Positions 34,801 through 45,900 of a DNA stretch of 64,000 bases are shown one piece after another. The position numbers were made by a program, and so were the translations under genes. Under the pieces are notes generated by a model that was not told where the DNA came from, did no database searches, and saw only the letters and a program-made list of their open reading frames with translations. Origin of the DNA: Episyrphus balteatus (taxonomy: Eukaryota > Arthropoda > Insecta > Diptera > Syrphidae); the NCBI RefSeq assembly GCF_945859705.1, contig NC_079136.1:84878867-84942866 (forward strand), written 5' to 3'. How positions within the stretch are numbered: the first letter of the stretch is position 1; every line of letters starts with the position of its first letter.

Positions 34801-37800
34801 ATCTCGTTAACCAAGCGTCTAAACACCATCAAACTTGCAAAATTCAAAATTCTCTAAAAACAAAACTACAAGTCCAAAACTTATAAAAAATACATTTTTG
34901 TGCTCTGTGAGTCGATATCCTTCGCATACAATTCAATTGGAGTTGAAAAATTCACGTTTGGAGAAAATCACTTTTAAAAATGTTTAAATCGTCATATCTC
35001 GTTAACCAAGCGTCTAAACACCATCAAACTTGCAAAATTCAAAATTCTCTAAAAACAAAACTACAAGTCCAAAACTTATAAAAAATACATTTTTGTGCTC
35101 TGTGAGTCGATATCCTTCGCATACAATTCAATTGGAGTTGAAAAATTCACGTTTGCAGAAAATCACTTTTAAAAATGTTTAAATCGTCATATCTCGTTAA
35201 CCAAGCGTCTAAACACCATCAAACTTGCAAATTTCAAAATTCTCTAAAAACAAAACTACAAGTCCAAAACTTATAAAAAATACATTTTTGTGCTCTGTGA
35301 GTCGATATCCTTCGCATACAATTCAATTGGAGTTGAAAAATTCACGTTTGGAGAAAATCACTTTTAAAAATGTTTAAATCGTCATATCTCCTTAACCAAG
35401 CGTCTAAACACCATCAAACTTGCAAAATTCAAAATTCTCTAAAAACAAAACTACAAGTCCAAAACTTATAAAAAATACATTTTTGTGCTCTGTGAGTCGA
35501 TATCCTTCGCATACAATTCAATTGGAGTTGAAAAATTCACGTTTGGAGAAAATCACTTTTAAAAATGTTTAAATCGTCATATCTCGTTAACCAAGCGTCT
35601 AAACACCATGAAACTTGCAAAATTCAAAATTCTCTAAAAACAAAACTACAAGTCCAAAACTTATAAAAAATACATTTTTGTGCTCTGTGAGTCGATATCC
35701 TTCGCATACAATTCAATTGGAGTTGAAAAATTCACGTTTGGAGAAAATCACTTTTAAAAATGTTTAAATCGTCATATCTCGTTAACCAAGCGTCTAAACA
35801 CCATGAAATTTGCAAAATTCAAAATTCTCTAAAAACAAAACTACAAGTCCAAAACTTATAAAAAATACATTTTTGTGCTCTGTGAGTCGATATCCTTCGC
35901 ATACAATTCAATTGGAGTTGAAAAATTCACGTTTGGAGAAAATCACTTTTAAAAATGTTTAAATCGTCATATCTCGTTAACCAAGCGTCTAAACACCATC
36001 AAACTTGCAAAATTCAAAATTCTCTAAAAACAAAACTACAAGTCCAAAACTTATAAAAAATACATTTTTGTGCTCTGTGAGTCGATATCCTTCGCATACA
36101 ATTCAATTGGAGTTGAAAAATTCACGTTTGGAGAAAATCACTTTTAAAAATGTTTAAATCGTCATATCTCGTTAACCAAGCGTCTAAACACCATGAAACT
36201 TGCAAAATTCAAAATTCTCTAAAAACAAAACTACAAGTCCAAAACTTATAAAAAATACATTTTTGTGCTCTGTGAGTCGATATCCTTCGCATACAATTCA
36301 ATTGGAGTTGAAAAATTCACGTTTGGAGAAAATCACTTTTAAAAATGTTTAAATCGTCATATCTCGTTAACCAAGCGTCTAAACACCATCAAACTTGCAA
36401 AATTCAAAATTCTCTAAAAACAAAACTACAAGTCCAAAACTTATAAAAAATACATTTTTGTGCTCTGTGAGTCGATATCCTTCGCATACAATTCAATTGG
36501 AGTTGAAAAATTCACGTTTGGAGAAAATCACTTTTAAAAATGTTTAAATCGTCATATCTCGTTAACCAAGCGTCTAAACACCATCAAACTTGCAAAATTC
36601 AAAATTCTCTAAAAACAAAACTACAAGTCCAAAACTTATAAAAAATACATTTTTGTGCTCTGTGAGTCGATATCCTTCGCATACAATTCAATTGGAGTTG
36701 AAATATTCACGTTTGAAGAAAATCACTTATAAAAATGTTTAAATCGTCATATCTCGTTAACCAAGCGTCTAAACACCATGAAACTTGCAAATTTCAAAAT
36801 TCTCTAAAAACAAAACTACAAGTCCAAAACTTATAAAAAATACATTTTTGTGCTCTGTGAGTCGATATCCTTCGCATACAATTCAATTGGAGTTGAAAAA
36901 TTCACGTTTGGAGAAAATCACTTTTAAAAATGTTTAAATCGTCATATCTCCTTAACCAAGCGTCTAAACACCATCAAACTTGCAAAATTCAAAATTCTCT
37001 AAAAACAAAACTACAAGTCCAAAACTTATAAAAAATACATTTTTGTGCTCTGTGAGTCGATATCCTTCGCATACAATTCAATTGGAGTTGAAAAATTCAC
37101 GTTTGGAGAAAATCACTTTTAAAAATGTTTAAATCGTCATATCTCGTTAACCAAGCGTCTAAACACCATGAAACTTGCAAAATTCAAAATTCTCTAAAAA
37201 CAAAACTACAAGTCCAAAACTTATAAAAAATACATTTTTGTGCTCTGTGAGTCGATATCCTTCGCATACAATTCAATTGGAGTCGAAAAATTCACGTTTG
37301 GAGAAAATCACTTTTAAAAATGTATAAATTGTCATATCTCCTTAACCAAGCGTCTAAACACCATGAAACTTGCAAAATTCAAAATTCTCTAAAAACAAAA
37401 CTACAAGTCCAAAACTTATAAAAAATACATTTTTGTGCTCTGTGAGTCGATATCCTTCGCATACAATTCAATTGGAGTTGAAAAATTCACGTTTGGAGAA
37501 AATCACTTTTAAAAATGTTTAAATCGTCATATCTCGTTAACCAAGCGTCTAAACACCATGAAACTTGCAAAATTCAAAATTCTCTAAAAACAAAACTACA
37601 AGTCCAAAACTTATAAAAAATACATTTTTGTGCTCTGTGAGTCGATATCCTTCGCATACAATTCAATTGGAGTTGAAAAATTCACGTTTGGAGAAAATCA
37701 CTTTTAAAAATGTTTAAATGGTTATATCTCGTTAACCAAGCGTCTAAACACCATCGAACTTGCAAAATTCAAAATTCTCTAAAAACAAAACTACAAGTCC

Positions 37801-37815
37801 AAAACTTATAAAAAA
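26792..37815 (+). repeat. 195-bp satellite, mainly subfamily A (about 55 monomers)
   Basis: The monomers are head-to-tail and 195 bp, in constant orientation; for example TACATTTTTG recurs at 33721, 33916 and 34111. Subfamily A markers are CCAAGCG, AACACCAT(G/C)AAAC and CACTTTTAAAAATG. Variants include GATTGGTGAAAATCAC and CTCCTTAACC. Some variants recur exactly 1755 bp apart (nine monomers): CTGTT at 32826/34581, TGCAAATTTC at 33471/35226, AGCCC at 32921/34676. Stops are frequent and the short antisense frames are artefacts. It is interrupted only by the insert at 28567-28839. Confidence 0.97.
28567..28839. mobile_element. MITE-like insertion with long poly(A) tract
   Basis: This is non-satellite sequence between two satellite pieces. 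CCGACTTCCA near the left end and TTGGAAGTCGG at the right end form an inverted pair. Inside is a run of about 42 A (28758-28799). The sequence style (CCGACTTC ends, CCTCCTCC and an A-tract) recalls a repeat common in Lepidoptera and other insects, from memory only. The exact left limit and target duplication are unclear. Lys-only and Phe-only frames here are artefacts of the A-tract. Confidence 0.6.
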
Positions 37816-38065
37816 AGAGTGTGTGTACACATGTACACGCGACTGAAGTTATACTTCTCATTCAGTATATGTAAATGAATTTCATTTGATATTTTTAATT
37901 TCTATTATTAAATTAATTAATCCACACATCGTTTTTTTACATTTTTATCAAGTGAACAATAAATTAAATGTTTGGTTCTAGTTATTAATGGAATTATTTT
38001 AACACATGGATATTTTTATAAATAAAACACATAATTTTTCGTGATCTTTCTCTTGGTTTTTTTAA

Positions 38066-38298
38066 CCCTAGAAAGATAATCATAATATACGTCTCAGAGA
38101 CGTATAATTCTAAAAAAGATTTTTGGTCTTATGTTAACACTTTTTGTCATATTTATTTAACTCATTACTTAGATTATTTTAAAGAAGTGATATAATAAAT
38201 CAAATCAATTTAACAAAAACCCAGAAATTTGAATTGAATTAGATAAAACAGTTCTTTACACGCCATACGTCTTACAGACGTAGATTATCTTTCTAGGG
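38066..38298. mobile_element. piggyBac-type MITE, 233 bp
   Basis: The ends are CCCTAGAAAGATAATC and its complement GATTATCTTTCTAGGG, flanked by TTAA on both sides (38062-38065, 38299-38302). CCCTAGAAAGATA is the terminal sequence known for the original piggyBac element. Subterminal ACGTCT/AGACGT palindromes are present at both ends. The related sequence near 40848-40860 lacks the insert. It has no coding capacity, so it would need a piggyBac-family transposase in trans. Confidence 0.85.
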
Positions 38299-38339
38299 TT
38301 AATAGTAAATATATTTCTATTTTTTTAGTAAAATATTTC

Positions 38340-39034
38340 TTTTTTAATCATAAAAAAAATCAGGTACAATCCGGTTTTACGACTTTTTTCAAAATTCCGA
38401 GAAAATCGCGTTTGAAAGTTGGGGTAAATTTTTTTTTCGAAAAATCCCCGAATCTTTGAACGCTCCTGGAAGCTAAACCGCTTGAGAGCAATTTTTGGGA
38501 GTGGTGCCAAATGATAGCTTGTGTCATGGGCCTACGCTTTGCACATTATCAGATTTTTAAAAAATCGCCTTCCATGTTAAACCGCCACATCATGCCTTTT
38601 TTTTCAGAATCGGGCTTAACTTTTTTTTTACCTTTAAGTTCTCCTGGTTTGAGAACGCGTGTACCTACAGGGATGGAAGTTGTGCCCAAATGTAGGTTAG
38701 AGTCCCCGCTACCTTTTGGCATCAAAAAATTTTTTTTCATTTTCTTCAAAATTCCGAGATATAGGCGTTGGAAGGCTTTGATCTAGAGACAGGCGAGTGG
38801 TGCCATATGAAAGCTTATATTCTCAGCTACCCGAAAGTGGTATAATCCGGTTTTTCGATTTTTTTCAAAATTCCGAGAAAATCGTGTTTGAAAGTTGGGG
38901 TAAATTTTTTTTTCGAAAAATCCCCGAATCTTTGAACGCTCCTGGAAGCTAAGCCGCTTGAGAGCAATTTTTGGGAGTGATGCCAAATGATAGCTTGTGT
39001 CATGGGCCTACGCTTTGCACATTGTCAGATTTTT
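38340..39034 (+). repeat. about 0.5-kb tandem units (E1 copy)
   Basis: One full and one interrupted unit are present, sharing TTTCAAAATTCCGAGAAAAT, CTCCTGGAAGCTAA and GGGCCTACGCTTTGCACATT. The same unit occurs twice more at about 40920-41810 in the inner copy, and its continuation is at 42270-42490. Frames of 60-100 codons read through the units on both strands are not supported as genes. Confidence 0.7.
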
Positions 39035-39283
39035 AAAAAAAGAGTGTGTGTACACATGTACACGCGACTGAAGTTATACTTCTCATTCAGAATATATAAG
39101 TGAATTTCATTTGATATTTTTAATTTCTATTATTAAATTAATTAATCCACACTTCGTTTTTTACATTTTTATCAAGTGAACAATAAATTAATTCTTTCAT
39201 CCTCTTTGCGTCCATGTAGTTTTCAATTTATTCTGTGAAATTTACTCATGTTGTGCGGTTCAGAACGTACGGTATATGCTTAA

Positions 39284-40341
39284 CCCTCTACTGCATACGA
39301 AGCCAAATATGGTTTTGTCTATTTGTATGCACTTTTCTCTTCTCTGTCACAAAAAAATGGTAAATATTCAATACAATCCTCTTCTCTGTGTTTCTGAGAA
39401 CCCATAGAGATAGTTTTTTCGTGTGTCCGACACAAAATAAAGGTGTATTTTATGATCACAGGTGAGTCGATCAGTCGTGTGCATTGAAATCGAAAGTGTA
39501 GAATATATTCATACTTTAAGTGTTAATTACTGCGTTTGTTTGGAAAGAAAAGTGGAATTAAAAATTTATTTTTGATCGATTGTCTTATTATGTATGCTAT
39601 GAACCAATTTTTATTGAAAAAAAATTATTGGCCTGGTCTTGGGAGGGCAAAAAGTACGGAAGCCATATTTGGCTTCGTATGGATTAAGGGGTTTTAAATC
39701 TACACAATTTGTTAAATTTTTTTGTTGGAAAATTTTTTTCCTTTACATTTTTATTTTGCTTGGAAGCTAAGTTTTACTTCAGAAATGGAGCCCCTTCGCT
39801 TTTAGAGACATTTTTTTTATGTTAACCCTATTTCCAGGGGCGTAACCACAAAAAATTTAGGGGGAGGGAGGCTCACCTATAATATTTTTCAATCATTTTA
39901 TTACTTTTTAGTTTTTTTAAGATCTGGGAGTGGGTGAAAATGTTGGAGCAAGACTTACTTTGACAGTGGAAAGAATGTGAACCAGAAAAAATATATATAA
40001 CGGAAAAAACAAATTGCTTTTCTCGGTTCCATGGCTTAAAATGAGCCAAATTTGAATTAATTCAAATGTATTTATTTTACTTTATTTTGGTTTTAAATGA
40101 TAAATATTTATCTTTTGGTATTTTTAATTTTATTCTTTACATAATCTGAATAGATAAAATTAGTAAAATTTCTTACCCCTTAATGCATACGAAGCCAAAT
40201 TTGGCTTATAAACAAATTTTTTAAACAAATTAATTTAAACAAATTTTTTTAATGTAAACCCGTTTTGAAACAACCCAAAGAACCCATGTAAAGCATTTTT
40301 AATTTTTTTCGTCCGCTAATATTAATTCATGCAGTAGAGGG
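39284..40341. mobile_element. piggyBac-like non-autonomous element, 1.06 kb
   Basis: The ends are CCCTCTACTGCAT and ATGCAGTAGAGGG, flanked by TTAA (39280-39283, 40342-40345). Inside are two further inverted motifs, GCATACGAAGCCAAAT (39293, 40190) and its complement near 39668, next to CCCCTTAA/TTAAGGGG. So it may be two related elements merged or one nested in another. No transposase frame was seen. It lies in E2. Confidence 0.65.
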
Positions 40342-40438
40342 TTAACGAAAGTAAACGAATTGCGCATAAAATATGCTATATGGTAATTTTATGAGGATTG
40401 TGTGTGCTTCAGCACTAGTAGTAGCAATATGCAACTTG

Positions 40439-41930
40439 CAGGGTTGCTACAAAGCTCAAAAGTGAGCTGAGCTCAGCTCGCAGCTCAGCTCAAATTTTGA
40501 GCTAGCTCACTTTTGAGCTATGTACCATAGCTCAGCTCATTTGAGCTAAGCTGAAAGTGAGCTGAGCTGATGGTTGAGCTGAGCTGTTGGGTGAGCTGAG
40601 CTGTCGGTGAGCTGAGCTGAGCTGTTGGGTGAGCTAAGGTAAAGTGAGCTGAGCTGAGCTGAGCTGTGATGGGTGAGAGGATACATTGATTTTTATTTGG
40701 AAAGTAGAATGAAATATGAAGATATTTTAAACTTTTATATAACACCATAGCTTAAGATGTTTGGTTCTAGTTATTAATGGAATTATTTTAACACATAGAT
40801 ATTTTTATAAATAAGACAGATAATTTTTCGTGATCTTTTCTCTTGGTGTTTTTGATAGTAAATATATTTCTATTTTTTTAGTAAAATATTTCTTTTTTTA
40901 TCATAAAAAAAAAATTCCGGTACAATCCGGTTTTTCGACTTTTTTCAAAATTCCGAGAAAATCGGTTTTAAAAGTTGGGGTAAATTTTTTTTTTCGAAAA
41001 ATCCCTGAATCTTTAAACGCTCCTGGAAGCTAAACCGCTTTAGAGCAATTTTTGGGAGTGATGCCAAATGATAGCTTGTGTCATGGGCCTACGCTTTGCA
41101 CATTATCAGATTTTAAAAAAATCGCCTTCCATGTTAAACCGCCACATCATGCCTATTTTTTCAGAATCGTGCCTATTTTTTTTTTACTTTTAAGTTCTCC
41201 CGGTTTGAGAACGCGTGGACCTACAGGGATGGGAATTGTACCCAAATGTAGGTTAAAGTCCCCGCTACCTTTTGGCATCAAAAAACTTTATTTTCATTTT
41301 CTTCAAAATTCCGCGATATAGGCGTTGAAACGCTTTGATCTAGAGACAGGGGAGTGGTGCCATATGAAAGCTTAAATTCTCAGCTAGCCGATAGTGGTAT
41401 AATCCGGTTTTTCGATTTTTTTCAAAATTCCGAGAAAATCGCGTTTGAAAGTTGGGGTAAAATTATTTTTCGAAAAATCCCCGAATCTTTGAACGATCCT
41501 GGAAGCTAAACCGCTTGAGAGCAATTTTTGGGAGTGATGCCAAATGATAGCTCGTGTCATGGGCCTACGCTTTGCACATTGTCAGATTTTTAAAAAATCG
41601 CCTTCCATGTTAAACCGCCACATCATGCCTATTTTTTCAGAATCATGCCTATTTTTTTTTTTACTTTTAAGTACTCCCGGTTTGAGAACGCTTGGACCTA
41701 CAGGAATGAGAGTTGTACCCAAATGTAGGTTAGAGTATCCGCTACCTTTTGGCATCAAAAAATTTTTTTTCATTTTCTTCAAAATTCCGAGATATAGGCG
41801 TTGGAAGTTGGGGCGCTCACTTTCAGCTCAGCTCACTTTAGCTCAGCTCAAATGAGCTAAGCTATGGTACCTAGCTCAAATTGGAGCTGAGCTGTGAGCT
41901 GAGCTGAAATATGAGCTTTTTGCAACCCTG
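40439..41930. mobile_element. hAT-like non-autonomous element with AGCTC-rich arms
   Basis: The ends are CAGGGTTGC and GCAACCCTG, with a perfect 8-bp duplication GCAACTTG (40431-40438, 41931-41938). CAGGG ends and 8-bp TSDs are typical of hAT. The arms (40460-40680 and 41815-41915) are dense in GAGCT/AGCTC, forming long inverted pairing. The centre carries two 0.5-kb units (40920-41810). There is no hAT transposase. A right end of the same element, again followed by GCAACTTG, is at 42591 in E1; its left end there is deleted. Confidence 0.8.
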
Positions 41931-42085
41931 GCAACTTGCCACATGGAAATTACCACATGCAACTTGCCACATGCAACTTGCCACATGTAACTTGCCACAT
42001 GCAACTTGCCACACGCAACTTGCCACATGCAACTTGCCACATACAACTTGCCACATGCAACTTGCCACATGAAACATGTAACTTG
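41931..42085 (+). repeat. 14-bp minisatellite (inner copy)
   Basis: About ten units of CACATGCAACTTGC with single-base variants. The hAT-like element inserted in this array, since a lone unit lies on its other side at 40427-40438. Cys/Val/Trp/Gln-rich frames across it are repeat artefacts. Confidence 0.9.
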
Positions 42086-42591
42086 CAACGTGTTGTGTGT
42101 TTTATGTTTGCCGTACTGCGGCGTACTGCATTTTTAAATACTAAAGTACTGCCTACTCTAAAGGTGAAACGACAGCCCTGCTACCCAGGGTGATCGCGTC
42201 ATAATCCCTTTGACATTCTTGTCAAAAAGTAAATTTTCATACCCACCCTCCCATAAGAAGTATAACTTCAAAAATCGCCTTCCATGTTAAACCGCCACAT
42301 CATGCCTATTTTTTCAGAATCGGGCTTAAATTTTTTTTACCTTTAAGTTCTCCTGGTTTGAGAACGCCTGTACCTACAGAGATGGAAGTTGTACCCAAAT
42401 GTAGGTTAGAGTCCCCGCTACCTTTTGGCATCAAAAAAATTTTTTTCATTTTCTTCAAAATTCCGAGATATAGGCGTTGGAAGTTGGGGCGCTCACTTTC
42501 AGCTCAGCTCAAATGAGCTAAGCTATGGTACCTAACTCAAATTTGAGCTGAGCTGTGAGCTGAGCTGAAATGTTAGCTTTTTGCAACCCTG

Positions 42592-42745
42592 GCAACTTGC
42601 CACATGTAACTTGCCACATGCAACTTGCCACACGCAATTTGCCACATGCAACTTGCCACACGCAACTTGCCACATGCAACTTGCCACATGCAACTTGCCA
42701 CATACAACTTGCCACATGCAACTTGCCACATGAAACATGTAACTT
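42592..42745 (+). repeat. 14-bp minisatellite (outer copy)
   Basis: This is the same 14-bp unit as at 41931-42085, with a different number and order of variants. It is followed by the same 185-bp right end of the composite element (GTGTTGTGTGTTTTATGTTT to AACTTC). Confidence 0.9.
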
Positions 42746-42930
42746 GCTACGTGTTGTGTGTTTTATGTTTGCCGTACTGTGGCGTACTGCATTTTTAAAT
42801 ACTAAAGTACTGCGTACTCTAAAGGTGAAACGACAGCCCTGCTACCCAGGGTGATCGCGTCATAATCCCTTTGACATTCTTGTCAAAAAGTAAATTTTCA
42901 TACCCACCCTCCCATAAGAAGTATAACTTC

Positions 42931-45900
42931 AAAAATACATTTTTGTGCTCTGTGAGTCGATATCCTTCGCATACAATTCAATTGGAGTTGAAAAATTCAC
43001 GTTTGGAGAAAATCACTTTTAAAAATGTTTAAATCGTCATATCTCGTTAACCAAGCGTCTAAACACCATCAAACTTGCAAAATTCAAAATTCTCTAAAAA
43101 CAAAACTACAAGTCCAAAACTTATAAAAAATACATTTTTGTGCTCTGTGAGTCGATATCCTTCGCATACAATTCAATTGGAGTTGAAAAATTCACGTTTG
43201 GAGAAAATCACTTTTAAAAATGTTTAAATCGTCATATCTCGTTAACCAAGCGTCTAAACACCATGAAACTTGCAAAATTCAAAATTCTCTAAAAACAAAA
43301 CTACAAGTCCAAAACTTATAAAAAATACATTTTTGTGCTCTGTGAGTCGATATCCTTCGCATACAATTCAATTGGAGTCGAAAAATTCACGTTTGGAGAA
43401 AATCACTTTTAAAAATGTTTAAATTGTCATATCTCGTTAACCAAGCGTCTAAACACCATGAAACTTGCAAAATTCAAAATTCTCTAAAAACAAAACTACA
43501 AGTCCAAAACTTATAAAAAATACATTTTTGTGCTCTGTGAGTCGATATCCTTCGCATACAATTCAATTGGAGTTGAAAAATTCACGTTTGGAGAAAATCA
43601 CTTTTTAAAATATTTAAATCGTCATATCTCGTTAACCAAGCGTCTAAACGCCATGAAACTTGCAAAATTCAAAATTCTCTAAAAACAAAAGTACAAGTCC
43701 AAAACTTATAAAAAATACATTTTTGTGCTCTGTGAGTCGATATCCTTCGCATACAATTCAATTGGAGTTGAAAAATTCAGGTTTGGAGAAAATCGCTTTT
43801 AAAAATGTTTAGATCGTCATATATCGTTAACCAAGCGTCTAAACACCATGAAACTTGTAAAATTCAAAATTCTCTAAAATTAAAACTACAAGTCCAAATC
43901 TTATAGAAAATACATTTTTGTGCTCTGTGAGTCGATATCCTTCGCATACAATTCAATTGGAGTTGAAAAATTCACGTTTGGAGAAAATCACTTTTAAAAA
44001 TGTTTAAATCGTCATATCTCGTTAACCAAGCGTCTAAACACCATGAAACTTGCAAAATTCAAAATTCTAAAAAAACAAAACTACAAGTCCAAAACTTATA
44101 AAAAATACATTTTTGTGCTCTGTGAGTCGATATCCTTCGCATACAATTCAATTGGAGTTTAAAAATTCACGATTGGTGAAAATCACTTTTTAAAATGTTT
44201 AAATCGTCATATCTCCTTAACCAAGCGTCTAAACACCATGAAACTTGCAAAATTCAAAATTCTCTAAAAACAAAACTACAAGTCCAAAACTTATAAAAAA
44301 TACATTTTTGTGCTCTGTGAGTCAATATCATTCGCATACAATTCAATTGGAGTTGGAAAATTCACGTTTGGAGAAAATCACTTTTAAAAATGTTTAAATC
44401 GTCATATCTCCTTAACCAAGCGTCTAAACACCATCAAACTTGCAAAATTCAAAATTCTCTAAAAACAAAACTACAAGTCCAAATCTTATAGAAAATACAT
44501 TTTTGTGCTCTGTGAGTCGATATCCTTCGCATACAATTCAATTGGAGTTGAAAAATTCACGATTGGTGAAAATCACTTTTTAAAATGTTTAAATCGTCAT
44601 ATCTCCTTAACCAAGCGTCTAAACACCATGAAACTTGCAAAATTCAAAATTCTCTAAAAACAAAACTACAAGTCCAAAACTTATAAAAAATACATTTTTG
44701 TGCTCTGTGAGTCGATATCCTTCGCATACAATTCAATTGGAGTTGAAAAATTCATGTTTGGAGAAAATCACTTTTAAAAATGTTTAAATCGTCATATCTC
44801 GTTAACCAAGCGTCTAAACACCATGAAACTTGCAAAATTCAAAATTCTAAAAAAACAAAACTACAAGTCCAAAACTTATAAAAAATACATTTTTGTGCTC
44901 TGTGAGTCGATATCCTTCGCATACAATTCAATTGGAGTTTAAAAATTCACGATTGGTGAAAATCACTTTTTAAAATGTTTAAATCGTCATATCTCCTTAA
45001 CCAAGCGTCTAAACACCATGAAACTTGCAAAATTCAAAATTCTCTAAAAACAAAACTACAAGTCCAAAACTTATAGAAAATACATTTTTGTGCTCTGTGA
45101 GTCGATAACCTTCGTATACAATTCAATTGGAGTTGAAAAATTCACGTTTGGAGAAAATCACTTTTAAAAATGTTTAAATCGTCATATCTCGTTAACCAAG
45201 CGTCTAAACACCATGAAACTTGCAAAATTCAAAATTCTCTAAAAACAAAACTACAAGTCCAAAACTTATAAAAAATACATTTTTGTGCTCTGTGAGTCGA
45301 TATCCTTCGCATACAATTCAATTGGAGTTGAAAAATTCACGTTTGGAGAAAATCACTTTTAAAAATGTTTAAATCGTCATATCTCCTTAACCAAGCGTCT
45401 AAACACCATCAAACTTGCAAAATTCAAAATTCTCTAAAAACAAAACCACAAGTCCAAAACTTATAGAAAATACATTTTTGTGCTCTGTGAGTCGATATCC
45501 TTCGCATACAATTCAATTGGAGTTGAAAAATTCACGTTTGCAGAAAATCACTTTTAAAAATGTTTAAATCGTTATATCTCGTTAACCAAGCGTCTAAACA
45601 CCATCAAACTTGCAAAATTCAAAATTCTCTAAAAACAAAACTACAAGTCCAAAACTTATAAAAAATACATTTTTGTGCTCTGTGAGTCGATATCCTTCGC
45701 ATACAATTCAATTGGAGTTGAAAAATTCACGTTTGCAGAAAATCACTTTTAAAAATGTTTAAATCGTCATATCTCCTTAACCAAGCGTCTAAACACCATC
45801 AAACTTGCAAAATTCAAAATTCTCTAAAAACAAAACTACAAGTCCAAAACTTATAAAAAATACATTTTTGTGCTCTGTGAGTCGATATCCTTCGTATACA

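Larger units (their letters stand above)
39041..42269 (+). mobile_element. composite element E2 nested inside E1
   Basis: This has the same left end (AGAGTGTGTGTACAC at 39041) and right end (GAAGTATAACTTC ending 42269) as E1. It is inserted where the uninterrupted unit reads TTTTTAAAAAATCGCC (for example 38565-38580). Again seven A lie left and five right of the insert. It contains a 1.06-kb TTAA-flanked MITE and a complete hAT-like element. It differs from E1 by the segment 39193-40756, which E1 lacks. Confidence 0.65.
37816..42930 (+). mobile_element. composite element E1 (outer copy) inserted in the satellite
   Basis: The left end is (A)GAGTGTGTGTACAC followed by a GAAGTTATACTTC hairpin. 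The right end is CCCATAAGAAGTATAACTTC (ends 42930). The satellite site has six A; here seven A lie to the left and five to the right, consistent with an A-run duplication of about 5 bp. Internally it carries a piggyBac-type MITE (38066-38298), the interior and right end of a hAT-like element, a 14-bp minisatellite, and a second copy of the same element (39041-42269). No transposase is recognisable. I cannot assign a superfamily to the outer ends. Confidence 0.65.

Noticed and set aside
41871..42854. Cys/Val/Trp/Gln repeat proteins
   Set aside because: They are readings of the 14-bp minisatellite in different frames on both strands.
37816..42930. Helitron for the composite element
   Set aside because: End hairpins are present, but there is no TC start, no CTRR end and insertion is into A-runs rather than between A and T.
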